A DNA stretch of 64,000 nt, from NCBI GenBank assembly GCA_964022265.1, contig CAXHZX010000010.1, forward strand, positions 1 through 64,000, given 5' to 3'. Both the position numbers and the translations under genes were made by a program. The notes under the pieces are model-generated. The model saw nothing but the letters and a program-made list of their open reading frames with translations. It did not search any database and was not told the origin of the DNA. Shown in pieces: positions 33,929 through 42,762 of the stretch; the stretch's first letter is position 1; each line of letters opens with the position of its first letter. Source of the DNA: Njordibacter sp964022265. GTDB taxonomy: Bacteria > Pseudomonadota > Gammaproteobacteria > Pseudomonadales > Balneatricaceae.

Positions 33929-34894
33929 CTATAATTTGATGCGCTCAAATACTTGTGGGTCTATGGTGTAAGGTAACTGGTTGAGGCTAATCTTTGAGTC
34001 TAAGTCCTGGTGAATGTGCAATTCTTCTTCGGCCTCTTGGCGGGTGATCACCGCAGTAAAGTGATAAGTGTTGGCTTTGGTAGTAGCCACGCTAGTAATG
34101 CGCCCCACATTTTTACGCTTAACACTGTCAATTTGCTGGCCAATGACCACTTCTTGAGTTGAGCTTAGTTCACCGATCATAAGGTGGCGTTTAAGCTTAC
34201 CCAAATACTGCATACGTGCCACAATTTCTTGGCCAGTGTAACAGCCCTTTTTAAAATTGATCGCTCCTGTTTCTTGCAAATTTAACATCTGTGGTACAAA
34301 ACTGTCTGTAATTGAAGGCGTGATGTACATCTGCCCTTTCGCGATTTGCAAAAGCTCCCACTGATTTGATTCAACTTCAGTTGCGTGTTGCGCTAGAGTT
34401 TCTATTAGTTTGGTTTTCAAGCTTGGATCGCAATACACAATAAATTCATCGCTTTCACTATTATTGCACCAACTGACACCGTATGCGCTTTGAACACAGT
34501 GAATCATATCTTTCTGCTTAGCTGCTGGAATACTGCCAAAAGTTTGCTTTATAGCTTGTTGGGCTGCGCTACCCCATACTGACAAGCAACACCAATTTTC
34601 ACTTGCATCTGCGAGCACCGCTTTAGAAAAAACAATGTATTTGCCCATCGCCTGGTGCACGGTGGCTACCATAGTTTTGGGCATGTGCATCAAAATGGTA
34701 TCCCCGTGGGCAATGACATCGAAGTTGGCGATAACATTACCTTTAGGCGTGCAATAGGCGCCTGCCTGGCCTGATTCGACGCTTACCTTGGTGACGTCGC
34801 AAGTGACCTGACCCTGTAAGAATTTCTGTGCATCTGGGCCGCTTAAACTTAGACTGCCAAATTGTTCCAAAGAGCAAAAATACGTGTTATTCAT
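33929..34894 (-). CDS. ygfZ: Folate-binding iron-sulfur maturation factor YgfZ
   Basis: GcvT-like tetrahydrofolate-binding protein that supports certain Fe-S enzymes. 321 residues from ATG 34894 (E. coli 326); a TTG at 34924 would add ten. The diagnostic KGCYTGQE motif with its essential Cys is at residues 216-223. It is divergent from sdhE, as in E. coli. Confidence 0.95.
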   Translation of the reverse strand: MNNTYFCSLEQFGSLSLSGPDAQKFLQGQVTCDVTKVSVESGQAGAYCTPKGNVIANFDVIAHGDTILMHMPKTMVATVHQAMGKYIVFSKAVLADASENWCCLSVWGSAAQQAIKQTFGSIPAAKQKDMIHCVQSAYGVSWCNNSESDEFIVYCDPSLKTKLIETLAQHATEVESNQWELLQIAKGQMYITPSITDSFVPQMLNLQETGAINFKKGCYTGQEIVARMQYLGKLKRHLMIGELSSTQEVVIGQQIDSVKRKNVGRITSVATTKANTYHFTAVITRQEAEEELHIHQDLDSKISLNQLPYTIDPQVFERIKL

Positions 34895-34998
34895 AATTTT
34901 AAATAGTCTAAATAATGATGCCAAGAGGGCATAAGGAATGAGTTTGCGCTAAACTTCACGCTGTGCACACATGGTATGGGTTAACACGGAGGAATTCA

Positions 34999-35265
34999 AT
35001 GTTGAATGAAGCAGAATTAAGGCGTCAAATTTGGCACAGTCGTCGCGGTATGCTGGAATTGGATGTGTTGCTTGGGCCGTTTGCGGCCAATCGGCTAGCT
35101 TTGCTTAGTGATGAGCAGCAAAAAACTTACGTACGCTTGTTGGCTCACCAAGATCCAGACTTATTCACTTGGTTTATGGGACATGGTTCAAGTGGAGACA
35201 AAGACCTTGATGCGATGGTAGAACTAGTAAAAGACTATGCTCGTTCGAGCACAGTTCAAGGTTAA
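34999..35265 (+). CDS. sdhE: Succinate dehydrogenase flavinylation factor SdhE
   Basis: Small protein that promotes covalent FAD attachment to SdhA and FrdA. 88 residues from ATG 34999, which follows GGAGG. The RGMLE motif (16-20) matches the RGxxE signature. The ORF could be extended upstream, but the ribosome-binding site and family length fix this start. Overlaps the ygfX gene by 29 bases. Confidence 0.95.
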   Translation: MLNEAELRRQIWHSRRGMLELDVLLGPFAANRLALLSDEQQKTYVRLLAHQDPDLFTWFMGHGSSGDKDLDAMVELVKDYARSSTVQG

Positions 35266-35674
35266 ACCTTCCATCACTCTGGCTAAGGTTGCAGCTATAG
35301 TGTGGGTGGTTTTAAGCTTTTGCAGCTTCGGTATTTTCCAAAATCTTTGGTTCGCCCTTGCTTATTCAGCTTTTGCTTTAGAGCTGACGCGCCGTTGGGT
35401 TTTACGCTATGCGTTATTAAAGAGCGATAACAGCGTTGTTGGCATCAGTTTTACCCCTGAAGAGTTTTGTTTTTATCTTAATAACGGTGACCAAATTACT
35501 GGCCAGATGATGCCTAAGTCGGCATTACATCCGCTTTTTATTTCATTGTTTATCGTCGATGCCAGTGGGAAAAAGTTTTGGCTTGCGCTAACCCAGGATA
35601 GCGCCATGCCTGATGATTTGAGACGGCTTAGAGTATTTGGCCGTTGGTATACACAAGCCCCCCTAGTTTTGTAG
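35237..35674 (+). CDS. ygfX: YgfX (CptA)-like membrane protein
   Basis: 145-residue inner-membrane protein with two adjacent hydrophobic segments near the N-terminus (about 14-56) and a cytoplasmic tail with FGRWYTQAPLVL. YgfX is described in E. coli as a toxin-like protein that affects cell division and is encoded with SdhE. Here it starts within the last codons of sdhE. Sequence identity to E. coli is low by eye, so context carries much of the assignment. It ends 4 bases from convergent nadB. Confidence 0.75.
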   Translation: MLVRAQFKVKPSITLAKVAAIVWVVLSFCSFGIFQNLWFALAYSAFALELTRRWVLRYALLKSDNSVVGISFTPEEFCFYLNNGDQITGQMMPKSALHPLFISLFIVDASGKKFWLALTQDSAMPDDLRRLRVFGRWYTQAPLVL

Positions 35675-35678
35675 GGCT

Positions 35679-37283
35679 TTATTGCCAGTCAAAATTATCC
35701 GGGGTTATTATAGTGTTGCGAGCGATGTGTTGGGTTTCTGGATAATCTAGCGTGTAATGCAAGCCACGGCTTTCCTTTCGCTGTTGGGCACTTTGTATAA
35801 TAAGTGAGGCCACCAAGGCTAGGTTTCGCAGTTCAATCAGATCTGGGCTCACTCTGTAGTTACTGTAAAACTCATCAATTTCACTGAGTAATAAATCCAC
35901 TCTGTGTTTGGCGCGGGTTAAACGCTTATCGGTGCGTACAATACCCACATAGTCCCACATAAACCTTCTAAGCTCATCCCAGTTATGAGAGATGATGACG
36001 TCCTCGTCCGAATCTTTAACCTGGCTTTCATCCCAATTAGGGATGACTGGATTAAAAAGTGTATCGGACCAGTTATTTTCAATGTGTTTGGCAGCTGCAT
36101 GCCCATAAACGAAACATTCAAGCAGTGAATTGCTGGCAAGCCTATTAGCGCCGTGTAAGCCAGTAAATGCGGTTTCACCGACTGCATAAAGGCCTTCAAT
36201 GTCGGTCATGCCATTTTGGTTGGTCATTATGCCGCCACAGGTATAGTGGGCTGCAGGCACTACCGGAATGGGTTCAACCGCAATGTCGATGCCAAGTTCC
36301 ATGCACCTTTCGTAGATATTAGGAAAATGACTTTGGACAAATTCACGGCCGCGATGGCTGATATCTAGGTAGACACAATCATCACCTAAACGTTTCATTT
36401 CATGGTCTATGGCACGGGCAACAATGTCCCTTGGTGCCAATTCTAAACGCTCATCAAAGCGATGCATGAAAGGTTCGCCATTGGCTAAAACTAGCTTGCC
36501 ACCTTCACCACGTATCGCTTCGGTGATGAGGAATGATTTTGCCTGTGGGTGGTAGAGGCAAGTGGGGTGGAACTGGTTGAATTCCATGTTTGCAACCCGA
36601 CATCCAGCACGCCATGCCATGGCAATGCCATCCCCTGAAGAACCATCAGGGTTGCTGGTGTATAGATAAACCTTGCTTGCGCCACCTGTAGCTAAGATCA
36701 CACACTGAGCTTTAAACGCGTTGACATGGCCCGTTTGTTGATCCAGCACATAGGCCCCTACGCAGCGGTTACCAGAGATGCCTAGCTTGGTATGAGTGAT
36801 CAGGTCTACGGCCACCTGATGATGCAGTAGGTCTAAGTTTTTAGCTTCTGTGGCACGCTCTAAAAGAGTGGAAGTCACAGCTTTGCCCGTCCAATCTTCG
36901 GCATGAATTATGCGTCTATGGCTGTGCCCACCTTCTTTGGTAAGATGATAGCCTGTCGGGTCCGCTTCATCCTCAGTAAATGGCACCCGTTGATCGATTA
37001 ACCAATCAATGCTGGCGCGAGCTTGCTCTACGGTAAATTGAATGGCTTCACGACTGCCAAGGTGGGCACCAGCGATGAGAGTGTCTTGAATGTGATTGTC
37101 GATGCGATCCTGTTGATCAAGCACGGCAGCGATGCCGCCTTGGGCCCAGCCAGAAGCACCTGCGCCGAGCTCATCTTTACTGATTACGGCAACCTTTCTT
37201 TTGGCGGCAAGTTTTAACCCTAAACTTAGGCCTGCGGCACCTGATCCTATGATCAGTACATCATATTGAAAATCTTGTTGCAT
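35679..37283 (-). CDS. nadB: L-aspartate oxidase
   Basis: FAD enzyme oxidising L-aspartate to iminoaspartate for NAD synthesis. 534 residues (E. coli 540). FAD-binding GSGAAGLSLGLKLA is near residue 12, and HSHRRIIHAED, EAIRGEGG, HYTCGGI and GLHGANRLASNSLLE are the succinate dehydrogenase/fumarate reductase family motifs. Divergent from rpoE, a common gammaproteobacterial arrangement. Confidence 0.98.
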   Translation of the reverse strand: MQQDFQYDVLIIGSGAAGLSLGLKLAAKRKVAVISKDELGAGASGWAQGGIAAVLDQQDRIDNHIQDTLIAGAHLGSREAIQFTVEQARASIDWLIDQRVPFTEDEADPTGYHLTKEGGHSHRRIIHAEDWTGKAVTSTLLERATEAKNLDLLHHQVAVDLITHTKLGISGNRCVGAYVLDQQTGHVNAFKAQCVILATGGASKVYLYTSNPDGSSGDGIAMAWRAGCRVANMEFNQFHPTCLYHPQAKSFLITEAIRGEGGKLVLANGEPFMHRFDERLELAPRDIVARAIDHEMKRLGDDCVYLDISHRGREFVQSHFPNIYERCMELGIDIAVEPIPVVPAAHYTCGGIMTNQNGMTDIEGLYAVGETAFTGLHGANRLASNSLLECFVYGHAAAKHIENNWSDTLFNPVIPNWDESQVKDSDEDVIISHNWDELRRFMWDYVGIVRTDKRLTRAKHRVDLLLSEIDEFYSNYRVSPDLIELRNLALVASLIIQSAQQRKESRGLHYTLDYPETQHIARNTIITPDNFDWQ

Positions 37284-37495
37284 AAAAGCTGTTTTAGGAA
37301 ATCGCTCTGGTCATTCATTATAGCTTTAACAGCTAGGCTGGGGGAATGATTAATATTCTTGTAGCGCTCAATAAACCTTTTAGAATCAGATGAATATAGT
37401 GCCAGAAGAATCAATCTGTTGTACTCTTGTGGTACTGACTTATTACAATATTTGTCTTCCAAACCCGCAGCGTATTCTATTTTAAGGAAATTGAA

Positions 37496-38098
37496 GTGCC
37501 AAGCGATCAGCCCGCGTCCCCTTCAGCTCCAACAGATCAGCAGCTTGTAAAGCGTGTACAGGCTGGAGACAAGCGTGCCTTTGATTTACTCGTCCTTAAA
37601 TATCAGCACAAAATCATAAGCTTAGTGGGTCGTTATGTGAAAGACCATCATGAAGCGATGGATGTGAGCCAAGAGGCGTTCATTAAGGCCTATCGTGCGC
37701 TAGCAAACTTTCGAGGCGACAGCCAGTTTTATACTTGGCTTTATCGGATTGCCATCAACACTGCCAAAAACCATTTAGTGTCCAGAAGCAGGCGCCCGCC
37801 TGACGTTGATGTGGAAGCCAATGAATATGGTGATTACGGAAGTGCTGACGTGATGGCGGATGTGGACACGCCCGAAAACTTAATGGCCCGTGACCAGTTG
37901 CAAGATAAAGTGTTTGCCACTTTGGAGAAGTTGCCAGAGGATTTAAAAACTGCGCTCACTTTACGAGAGTTTGAAGGCATGAGTTATGAAGAGATTTCGC
38001 AAGTAATGGACTGTCCTGTAGGTACAGTTCGCTCTCGAATTTTCAGAGCGCGTGATGCGATCGATAAGGAAGTGGCAAAGCTTATGGATAAGAATTAG
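37496..38098 (+). CDS. rpoE: Extracytoplasmic sigma factor RpoE (AlgU)
   Basis: Sigma-E factor for envelope stress. 200 residues (E. coli 191). Region 2 has DLLVLKYQHKIISLVGRYV and FYTWLYRIAINTAKNHLVS; region 4 has TLREFEGMSYEEISQVMDC and VGTVRSRIFRAR. The GTG start is set by AAGGAA six bases upstream. A 212-base spacer separates it from nadB; I find no clear sigma-E-type (GAACTT/TCTGA) promoter in front of it. Confidence 0.96.
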   Translation: MPSDQPASPSAPTDQQLVKRVQAGDKRAFDLLVLKYQHKIISLVGRYVKDHHEAMDVSQEAFIKAYRALANFRGDSQFYTWLYRIAINTAKNHLVSRSRRPPDVDVEANEYGDYGSADVMADVDTPENLMARDQLQDKVFATLEKLPEDLKTALTLREFEGMSYEEISQVMDCPVGTVRSRIFRARDAIDKEVAKLMDKN

Positions 38099-38127
38099 CG
38101 ATGGCTAAACTTTATAAAAATAATATT

Positions 38128-38154
38128 GAACCAAATGTGACTTTCGGCGTCTTA
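38128..38154 (+). promoter_or_regulatory. Weak candidate sigma-E promoter between rpoE and rseA
   Basis: GAACCA (38128-38133), 16 bases, then TCTTA (38150-38154) partly match the AlgU/RpoE consensus (GAACTT and TCTGA). It lies in the 88-base spacer before the anti-sigma gene. The same spacer holds a 24-codon ORF (38101-38175) whose stop overlaps the rseA ribosome-binding site. Confidence 0.25.
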
Positions 38155-38186
38155 ATCTCCGTAAGCTTAATTTAGGAAGCAAAGTT

Positions 38187-39074
38187 TTGGCAGTTTCACA
38201 AAAAAATTCTGATTTAACCATTGATAGCTCCGTGCGAGAATCTATATCGTCCTTGATGGATAATGCAGCCCAGCCTTTAGAGTTACAGAGGGTATTAAAG
38301 GCTAGCGATAACGATGAGCAAGTCAGGTTGCAGTGGGCTCGCTACCAGTTAGCAAGTGCAGTGCTCAAAAAAGAAACAACACAGGCTAGTTTGTCGCTTT
38401 CATTTGCAGACAGCGTTGCACAAGCGATTGACGCAGAGCCAAATTGCGCCCCACAAAACGTTGATAGCGCCTCTGCAGTTTCTAAGGTATCACCAAAAAT
38501 AAGGTTCTTTGAGAAATTCTGGCAACCAGCAGCGGGCTTAGCTGTAGCTGCTAGTGTGACTATGGTTATGGTTTTGGGTGCTCAGCGGCTCAGCGTTTCC
38601 GCGTTACCAGAGGTCATGCCAGCGCAGCAAGGTATCGTTTTACTTGAGCCAGGTAATAGCAATGATAATATCGCGCTGTTTAGTACTGCAGGTTCTTCTG
38701 CTGGCCAATTGAATACCAATGATATTTTGCGCATCCAGGCGCCCGTGCAGGCCTTGAACGCGGCTGAAGCAGATTGGTTGGTTGATGATCTGCCAGAGGG
38801 TTTTGTACTAACCCATCGTACACTCAACACCTCGGGTTTGATTCCAAGAGAAGAGCTGCGTTACAGCAATGGGGTAGATAGCTTCAAGCTTTACGTTGAA
38901 CCACTTGAGGGCAGAACAATTACACAAGGTCATGCCTTTGCCGGGCCAAATTTGGTTCTAGGGCAATCGTTCTCCCATGATGGCAAGCCAATGTTTATCA
39001 CCTTAGTGGGTCAGCTAAGCCTTTTGGAAGGCGAGCAGGTGGCCAATTCTGTGGTATCCTCAATATCTAAGTAA
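38187..39074 (+). CDS. rseA: RseA-like anti-sigma factor carrying an RseB C-terminal domain
   Basis: 295 residues. Residues about 15-85 match the cytoplasmic anti-sigma domain of RseA/MucA (SVRESISSLMDNAAQPLELQRV, with the conserved W-x2-Y of LQWARYQLAS). Residues 113-131 are one transmembrane segment. After a linker rich in Ala, Asn and Ser, residues about 196-292 resemble the C-terminal domain of RseB/MucB: ADWLVDDLPEGFVLT, ELRYSNGVDSFKLYVEP and MFITLVGQLSLLEG. The large lipid-sensing N-terminal domain of RseB is absent and no separate rseB gene follows. TTG start with AGGAAG seven bases upstream. Expected to hold RpoE at the membrane; how release is controlled here is unknown. Confidence 0.88.
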   Translation: MAVSQKNSDLTIDSSVRESISSLMDNAAQPLELQRVLKASDNDEQVRLQWARYQLASAVLKKETTQASLSLSFADSVAQAIDAEPNCAPQNVDSASAVSKVSPKIRFFEKFWQPAAGLAVAASVTMVMVLGAQRLSVSALPEVMPAQQGIVLLEPGNSNDNIALFSTAGSSAGQLNTNDILRIQAPVQALNAAEADWLVDDLPEGFVLTHRTLNTSGLIPREELRYSNGVDSFKLYVEPLEGRTITQGHAFAGPNLVLGQSFSHDGKPMFITLVGQLSLLEGEQVANSVVSSISK

Positions 39075-39102
39075 TCATGTTTGAACGCTTCAAGGCGTAA
39101 CT

Positions 39103-39621
39103 ATGGAAATTTCAGAATCCTCTTCTGATGGTATGATTGAACAGGCAGCTTACGTTCATAAGCTTGATCAAAGCACTGTGTGGCTTGACACGATTCGGCT
39201 TAGCACATGCAATTCATGTACGATGAAAAGTGGCTGTGGTCAGCGTCTCATGAACCAAGCAACAGATTGCAAACGCTCTCGTATTGCTCTTCCACTTTTA
39301 GACAATGTTAGTTTGCAGGTAGGCGACGAAGTGGTGCTTGGAATCCCTCAACAGGCATTTATAAAAGCTAGTTTGCTCACTTTTGCCATGCCCTTGGTGG
39401 TGCTTGTTTTGTTTGCAGTGGCGGCTCAATTGAGCCAATTTTCCGAGCCAATGATTGTGGTCTCAGCTCTCCTTGGCTTGGCTTCAGGCTTACTTTTGGT
39501 GCGCTGGTATAGTTCACGTAAGTCTGTTCTAAACGCTTCACAATGGCACCCTGTCATTTTGAGAAAACAAACGACGCCACAAGCGCAAGAGCAAGAGCAA
39601 GAGCTTCAATTTAGGCCTTAA
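39103..39621 (+). CDS. rseC: RseC/MucC-family envelope stress protein
   Basis: 172-residue inner-membrane protein. The N-terminal part carries the family Cys cluster Cys36, Cys39, Cys45 (CNSCTMKSGC) and Cys56. Two transmembrane helices lie at about 89-108 and 113-132. RseC has been linked to positive modulation of sigma-E and to electron transfer to SoxR reduction in E. coli. The N-terminus resembles other RseC proteins (IEQAAYVHKLD). Confidence 0.9.
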   Translation: MEISESSSDGMIEQAAYVHKLDQSTVWLDTIRLSTCNSCTMKSGCGQRLMNQATDCKRSRIALPLLDNVSLQVGDEVVLGIPQQAFIKASLLTFAMPLVVLVLFAVAAQLSQFSEPMIVVSALLGLASGLLLVRWYSSRKSVLNASQWHPVILRKQTTPQAQEQEQELQFRP

Positions 39622-39674
39622 GCAGCCTTCAAAACTGGCCGGATCAGGCCTAAATAATATTCTAGAAAGGCTTA

Positions 39675-39695
39675 GCAAAGCTTTGCAAACGTTTG
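39675..39695. promoter_or_regulatory. Overlapping palindromes, LacI/PurR-operator-like
   Basis: GCAAAGCTTTGC (39675-39686) is a perfect 12-bp palindrome and runs into CAAACGTTTG (39686-39695), another perfect palindrome. The core GCAAACGTTTG equals the centre of PurR/LacI-family operators with a CG at the axis. Located about 70 bases before mucD in the 142-base rseC-mucD spacer. Confidence 0.45.
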
Positions 39696-39763
39696 TAAAA
39701 GTGGTCGACTCTGCCTCTTAAAACCTTAACTATTAATAATGAGTTTATTTTTAAGGATCCAAA

Positions 39764-41188
39764 ATGACGTCTAAGTTTATATCAAATTCAAAACTTGCTT
39801 TCATTGTTTGGCTGTCACTGCACTGGGCGAGTGTCGTTCATGCCGCTTCATATCCAGACTTTACTGTGTTAGTTGAAAAAGCTTCCCCAGCGGTAGTGAA
39901 CATCAGTACCACACAGAATTCCCAGCAAAGGCAGACGCAGCTGAATTCGCAGGGCCCAAGTCAAGGCCAAATTCCAGATATGTTTAAAGACTTTTTTGGT
40001 AGGCAGGCACCCCAAGAAAAGTCACCTCAACGTCGGCGCGATCCGCAGCCTCAATCTACAGGCTCCGGTTTCTTAATTAGTGATAATGGGTATATTCTCA
40101 CCAACCACCATGTCGTAAAGGATGCCGATAACATTATTGTGGCTTTAAAAGACCGGCGCGAGATGGAAGCTGAGCTAATAGGCAGTGATCCCCGCTCAGA
40201 TTTGGCGCTGATAAAAATTGATGCCCAAGACCTTCCTTTTCTAGAAATGGCAGATTCAGACCAGCTAAAGGTAGGCGAGTGGGTACTTGCTATCGGATCT
40301 CCTTTTGGATTTGACCACTCTGTGACTGCGGGTATCGTGAGTGCTAAAGGCCGTAGTCTTCGCTCCGAAACCTATGTGCCTTTTATTCAAACCGATGTTG
40401 CGATCAACCCCGGTAACTCAGGGGGGCCTTTGTTTAATCTAAAAGGTGAAGTTGTGGGTATCAACTCACAGATCTATACCCGATCTGGTGGCTTTATGGG
40501 TGTAAGTTTCGCTATTCCAAGTAACACCGCCAAAGTAGTAGCGGCTCAACTCAAAGAAAATGGTCAAGTCGCACGAGGCTGGTTAGGTGTGCAAATACAA
40601 GAAATAAGCCAAGATTTGGCTGAATCTTTTGGCTTAGATAGTGCAGCAGGCGCTCTGGTTTCGCAGGTATTGGATGATAGCCCTGCATTAGCTGCTGGCA
40701 TTGAAGTGGGCGATGTCATTACTGAAGTGGATGGCAACACTATTATTTCTTCATCTCAAGTTGCTCACTTCGTTGGGGCTATCGTGCCTGATAGAAGCAT
40801 CGTGATTAAAGTGGTAAGAGGCGGCGAAAAGGTAGACGTTGATGTGATCATTGGTCAATTACCTCAGCCTGTGGCTGCTGTACAAAGCGCTGTTGAGCCA
40901 GGTAAATATGTTGATAGAATGGCAATGAGAATAGGGCCCTTATCCAGCGATAAAGCCCAACAGTGGCGAATCCGAACCGGTGTGGAGGTCTTGCAAATTG
41001 ACGCAGGTGTGGCGCAGCAATTAGGTTTGTTAGTGGGCGATGTGATTACTAGTATGGCGAACCAGCGGATTTCAAGCGTAGGCCAGTTCTTTGAACTCAC
41101 TAATGCGTTGCCTAAGCAACGCTCTATTGCATTGCGTATTGTGCGAGATGGCAGGCCAATGTTCGTTGCCTTTAGGTTGAACGACTAA
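39764..41188 (+). CDS. mucD: Periplasmic serine endoprotease, DegP/MucD-like
   Basis: HtrA-family protease/chaperone degrading misfolded envelope proteins. 474 residues, like MucD. A signal peptide ends at about residue 28 (VVHA-AS). The catalytic triad is His116 (TNHHVV), Asp146 (RSDLALI) and Ser219 (NPGNSGGP). Two PDZ domains follow (about 265-360 and 375-470). A Gln-rich stretch near 50-70 resembles the flexible LA loop region. The ribosome-binding site is AAGGAT. Context with rpoE and rseC supports MucD over DegQ. Confidence 0.95.
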   Translation: MTSKFISNSKLAFIVWLSLHWASVVHAASYPDFTVLVEKASPAVVNISTTQNSQQRQTQLNSQGPSQGQIPDMFKDFFGRQAPQEKSPQRRRDPQPQSTGSGFLISDNGYILTNHHVVKDADNIIVALKDRREMEAELIGSDPRSDLALIKIDAQDLPFLEMADSDQLKVGEWVLAIGSPFGFDHSVTAGIVSAKGRSLRSETYVPFIQTDVAINPGNSGGPLFNLKGEVVGINSQIYTRSGGFMGVSFAIPSNTAKVVAAQLKENGQVARGWLGVQIQEISQDLAESFGLDSAAGALVSQVLDDSPALAAGIEVGDVITEVDGNTIISSSQVAHFVGAIVPDRSIVIKVVRGGEKVDVDVIIGQLPQPVAAVQSAVEPGKYVDRMAMRIGPLSSDKAQQWRIRTGVEVLQIDAGVAQQLGLLVGDVITSMANQRISSVGQFFELTNALPKQRSIALRIVRDGRPMFVAFRLND

Positions 41189-41213
41189 GCGCCAAAGGTT
41201 AGTTTATTTCTAC

Positions 41214-41242
41214 AAAAAACGCCCTCAATTGAGGGCGTTTTT
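41214..41242. terminator. Bidirectional terminator between mucD and pyk
   Basis: Perfect stem AAAAACGCCCTC-AATT-GAGGGCGTTTTT, flanked by As and Ts on both sides, between convergent genes. Confidence 0.93.
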
Positions 41243-41263
41243 ATAGGTGAGTCAAACATACAT

Positions 41264-42712
41264 TTACTGTATTAAATCGCCCACTCTAACTACTTTAAGG
41301 GTGTTGGTGCCGCCGTGCGCTGAAACATAGTCGCCTTTAGAGATCAGGACAATGTCGCCGTCTTTGACTACGCCTAAGGTTTTTAGCTGTTCAACCGACA
41401 CATGGTTGACCTGGTCGTTATCAATGACCTTAGAATCAAATGGGTGAGTAATCACTCCGCGGTATAGACATACACGACGCTGTGTTTTTTCTTGAGGCGT
41501 AAAAGCAAAAATTGGAATGCCTGAGCTAATGCGTGACATCAAGAGTGGGGTTTTGCCCGTTTGAGTCATACAGATAATTGCACGCACACCTGCCAAGTGG
41601 TTGGCTGCGTACATCGCACTAAGTGCCACACTTTCATCAATGCTGTGCACTGCAATATCGACACGATGCGAAGACTTATGAGAGTTTCTGTGTTGTTCTG
41701 CACCAAGACAAACTCTCGCCATTGCTTCTACTGTTTGAGCGGGGTAGTCACCCACAGCAGTTTCAGCTGAAAGCATTACCGCATCGGTACCATCCATAAC
41801 CGCATTGGCTACGTCTGAAACTTCAGCACGCGTAGGCATTGGGCTTGTGATCATCGACTCCATCATCTGCGTAGCAGTGATAACAATACGATTAAGTCTG
41901 CGGGTATGCTTGATAATGTCCTTTTGAACACCTACTAAAAGTGCATCACCAATTTCTACCGCTAAATCACCACGGGCAACCATGACGCCTTCAGAGGCTT
42001 CAATGATGCCCTTAAGTGTGTCAGTTTCGATGGCCTCGGCGCGTTCAATTTTAGCAATTAGCCCTGCTGAACTGTTGGCTTGTTCAAGCAAGGCGCGCGC
42101 TTCTTCCATGTCGCCTGCATTTCTAACAAAAGAAATGGCAATGTAATCAGCGCCAATTTCAGCGGCTGTCATTAGGTCTGCTTTGTCTTTATCAGTAAGA
42201 GCAGGTGCCGAGAGGCCACCACCTTGTAGGTTAATACCTTTGTTGTTGGACAACGGACCGCCAACTTCTACAGTGGTAAATACTTTGTTTTCTTCAACTC
42301 TTTCTACTTTTAGAACAATACGGCCATCATCGAGTAATAAAATATCATCCTTGTTTAGGTCTTTACCAAGCTCTGGAAAATCTAAGCCTACCGCTTGATC
42401 TGTGCCCGAATCCAAATCCATTTTTGGATCTAGAATAAAGCTCTGGCCATTAGATAGCTGGACTTTGTTTTCTAAAAAACGAGCAATACGTACTTTAGGG
42501 CCTTGTAAGTCAGCAAGTATTGCAACATGGCGACCTACTTTTTTAGCGGCTTTTAGTACTGTATTGGCTCGATCCTTGTGATCTTGGGCACTCCCGTGAG
42601 AGAAGTTGAGACGGACAACGTCTGTGCCTGCAGCGATGATATTCTCAAGTGCTTCTTGGCTGCTAGTTGCAGGGCCTAATGTGGCAACAATTTTAGTGCG
42701 TCTTAAATTCAT
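41264..42712 (-). CDS. pyk: Pyruvate kinase
   Basis: Converts phosphoenolpyruvate and ADP to pyruvate and ATP. 482 residues, close to E. coli PykA (480). Motifs: RRTKIVATLGPAT, VRLNFSHGS, the active-site ARGDLAVEIG stretch, TQMMESM and DAVMLSAETAVGDYP. The C-terminal allosteric domain is present. It lies 50 bases downstream of gap on the same strand. Confidence 0.98.
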   Translation of the reverse strand: MNLRRTKIVATLGPATSSQEALENIIAAGTDVVRLNFSHGSAQDHKDRANTVLKAAKKVGRHVAILADLQGPKVRIARFLENKVQLSNGQSFILDPKMDLDSGTDQAVGLDFPELGKDLNKDDILLLDDGRIVLKVERVEENKVFTTVEVGGPLSNNKGINLQGGGLSAPALTDKDKADLMTAAEIGADYIAISFVRNAGDMEEARALLEQANSSAGLIAKIERAEAIETDTLKGIIEASEGVMVARGDLAVEIGDALLVGVQKDIIKHTRRLNRIVITATQMMESMITSPMPTRAEVSDVANAVMDGTDAVMLSAETAVGDYPAQTVEAMARVCLGAEQHRNSHKSSHRVDIAVHSIDESVALSAMYAANHLAGVRAIICMTQTGKTPLLMSRISSGIPIFAFTPQEKTQRRVCLYRGVITHPFDSKVIDNDQVNHVSVEQLKTLGVVKDGDIVLISKGDYVSAHGGTNTLKVVRVGDLIQ

Positions 42713-42762
42713 GGTAAGTATTTATCTGTCCAAAATTAAAAAGTGAAGTAAAGAGATTTCAA

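Noticed and set aside
37253..37462. 69-codon minus-strand open frame upstream of nadB
   Set aside because: It starts with TTG without a ribosome-binding site, overlaps the nadB start, and its peptide resembles nothing; the rpoE/nadB promoter region is a better explanation.
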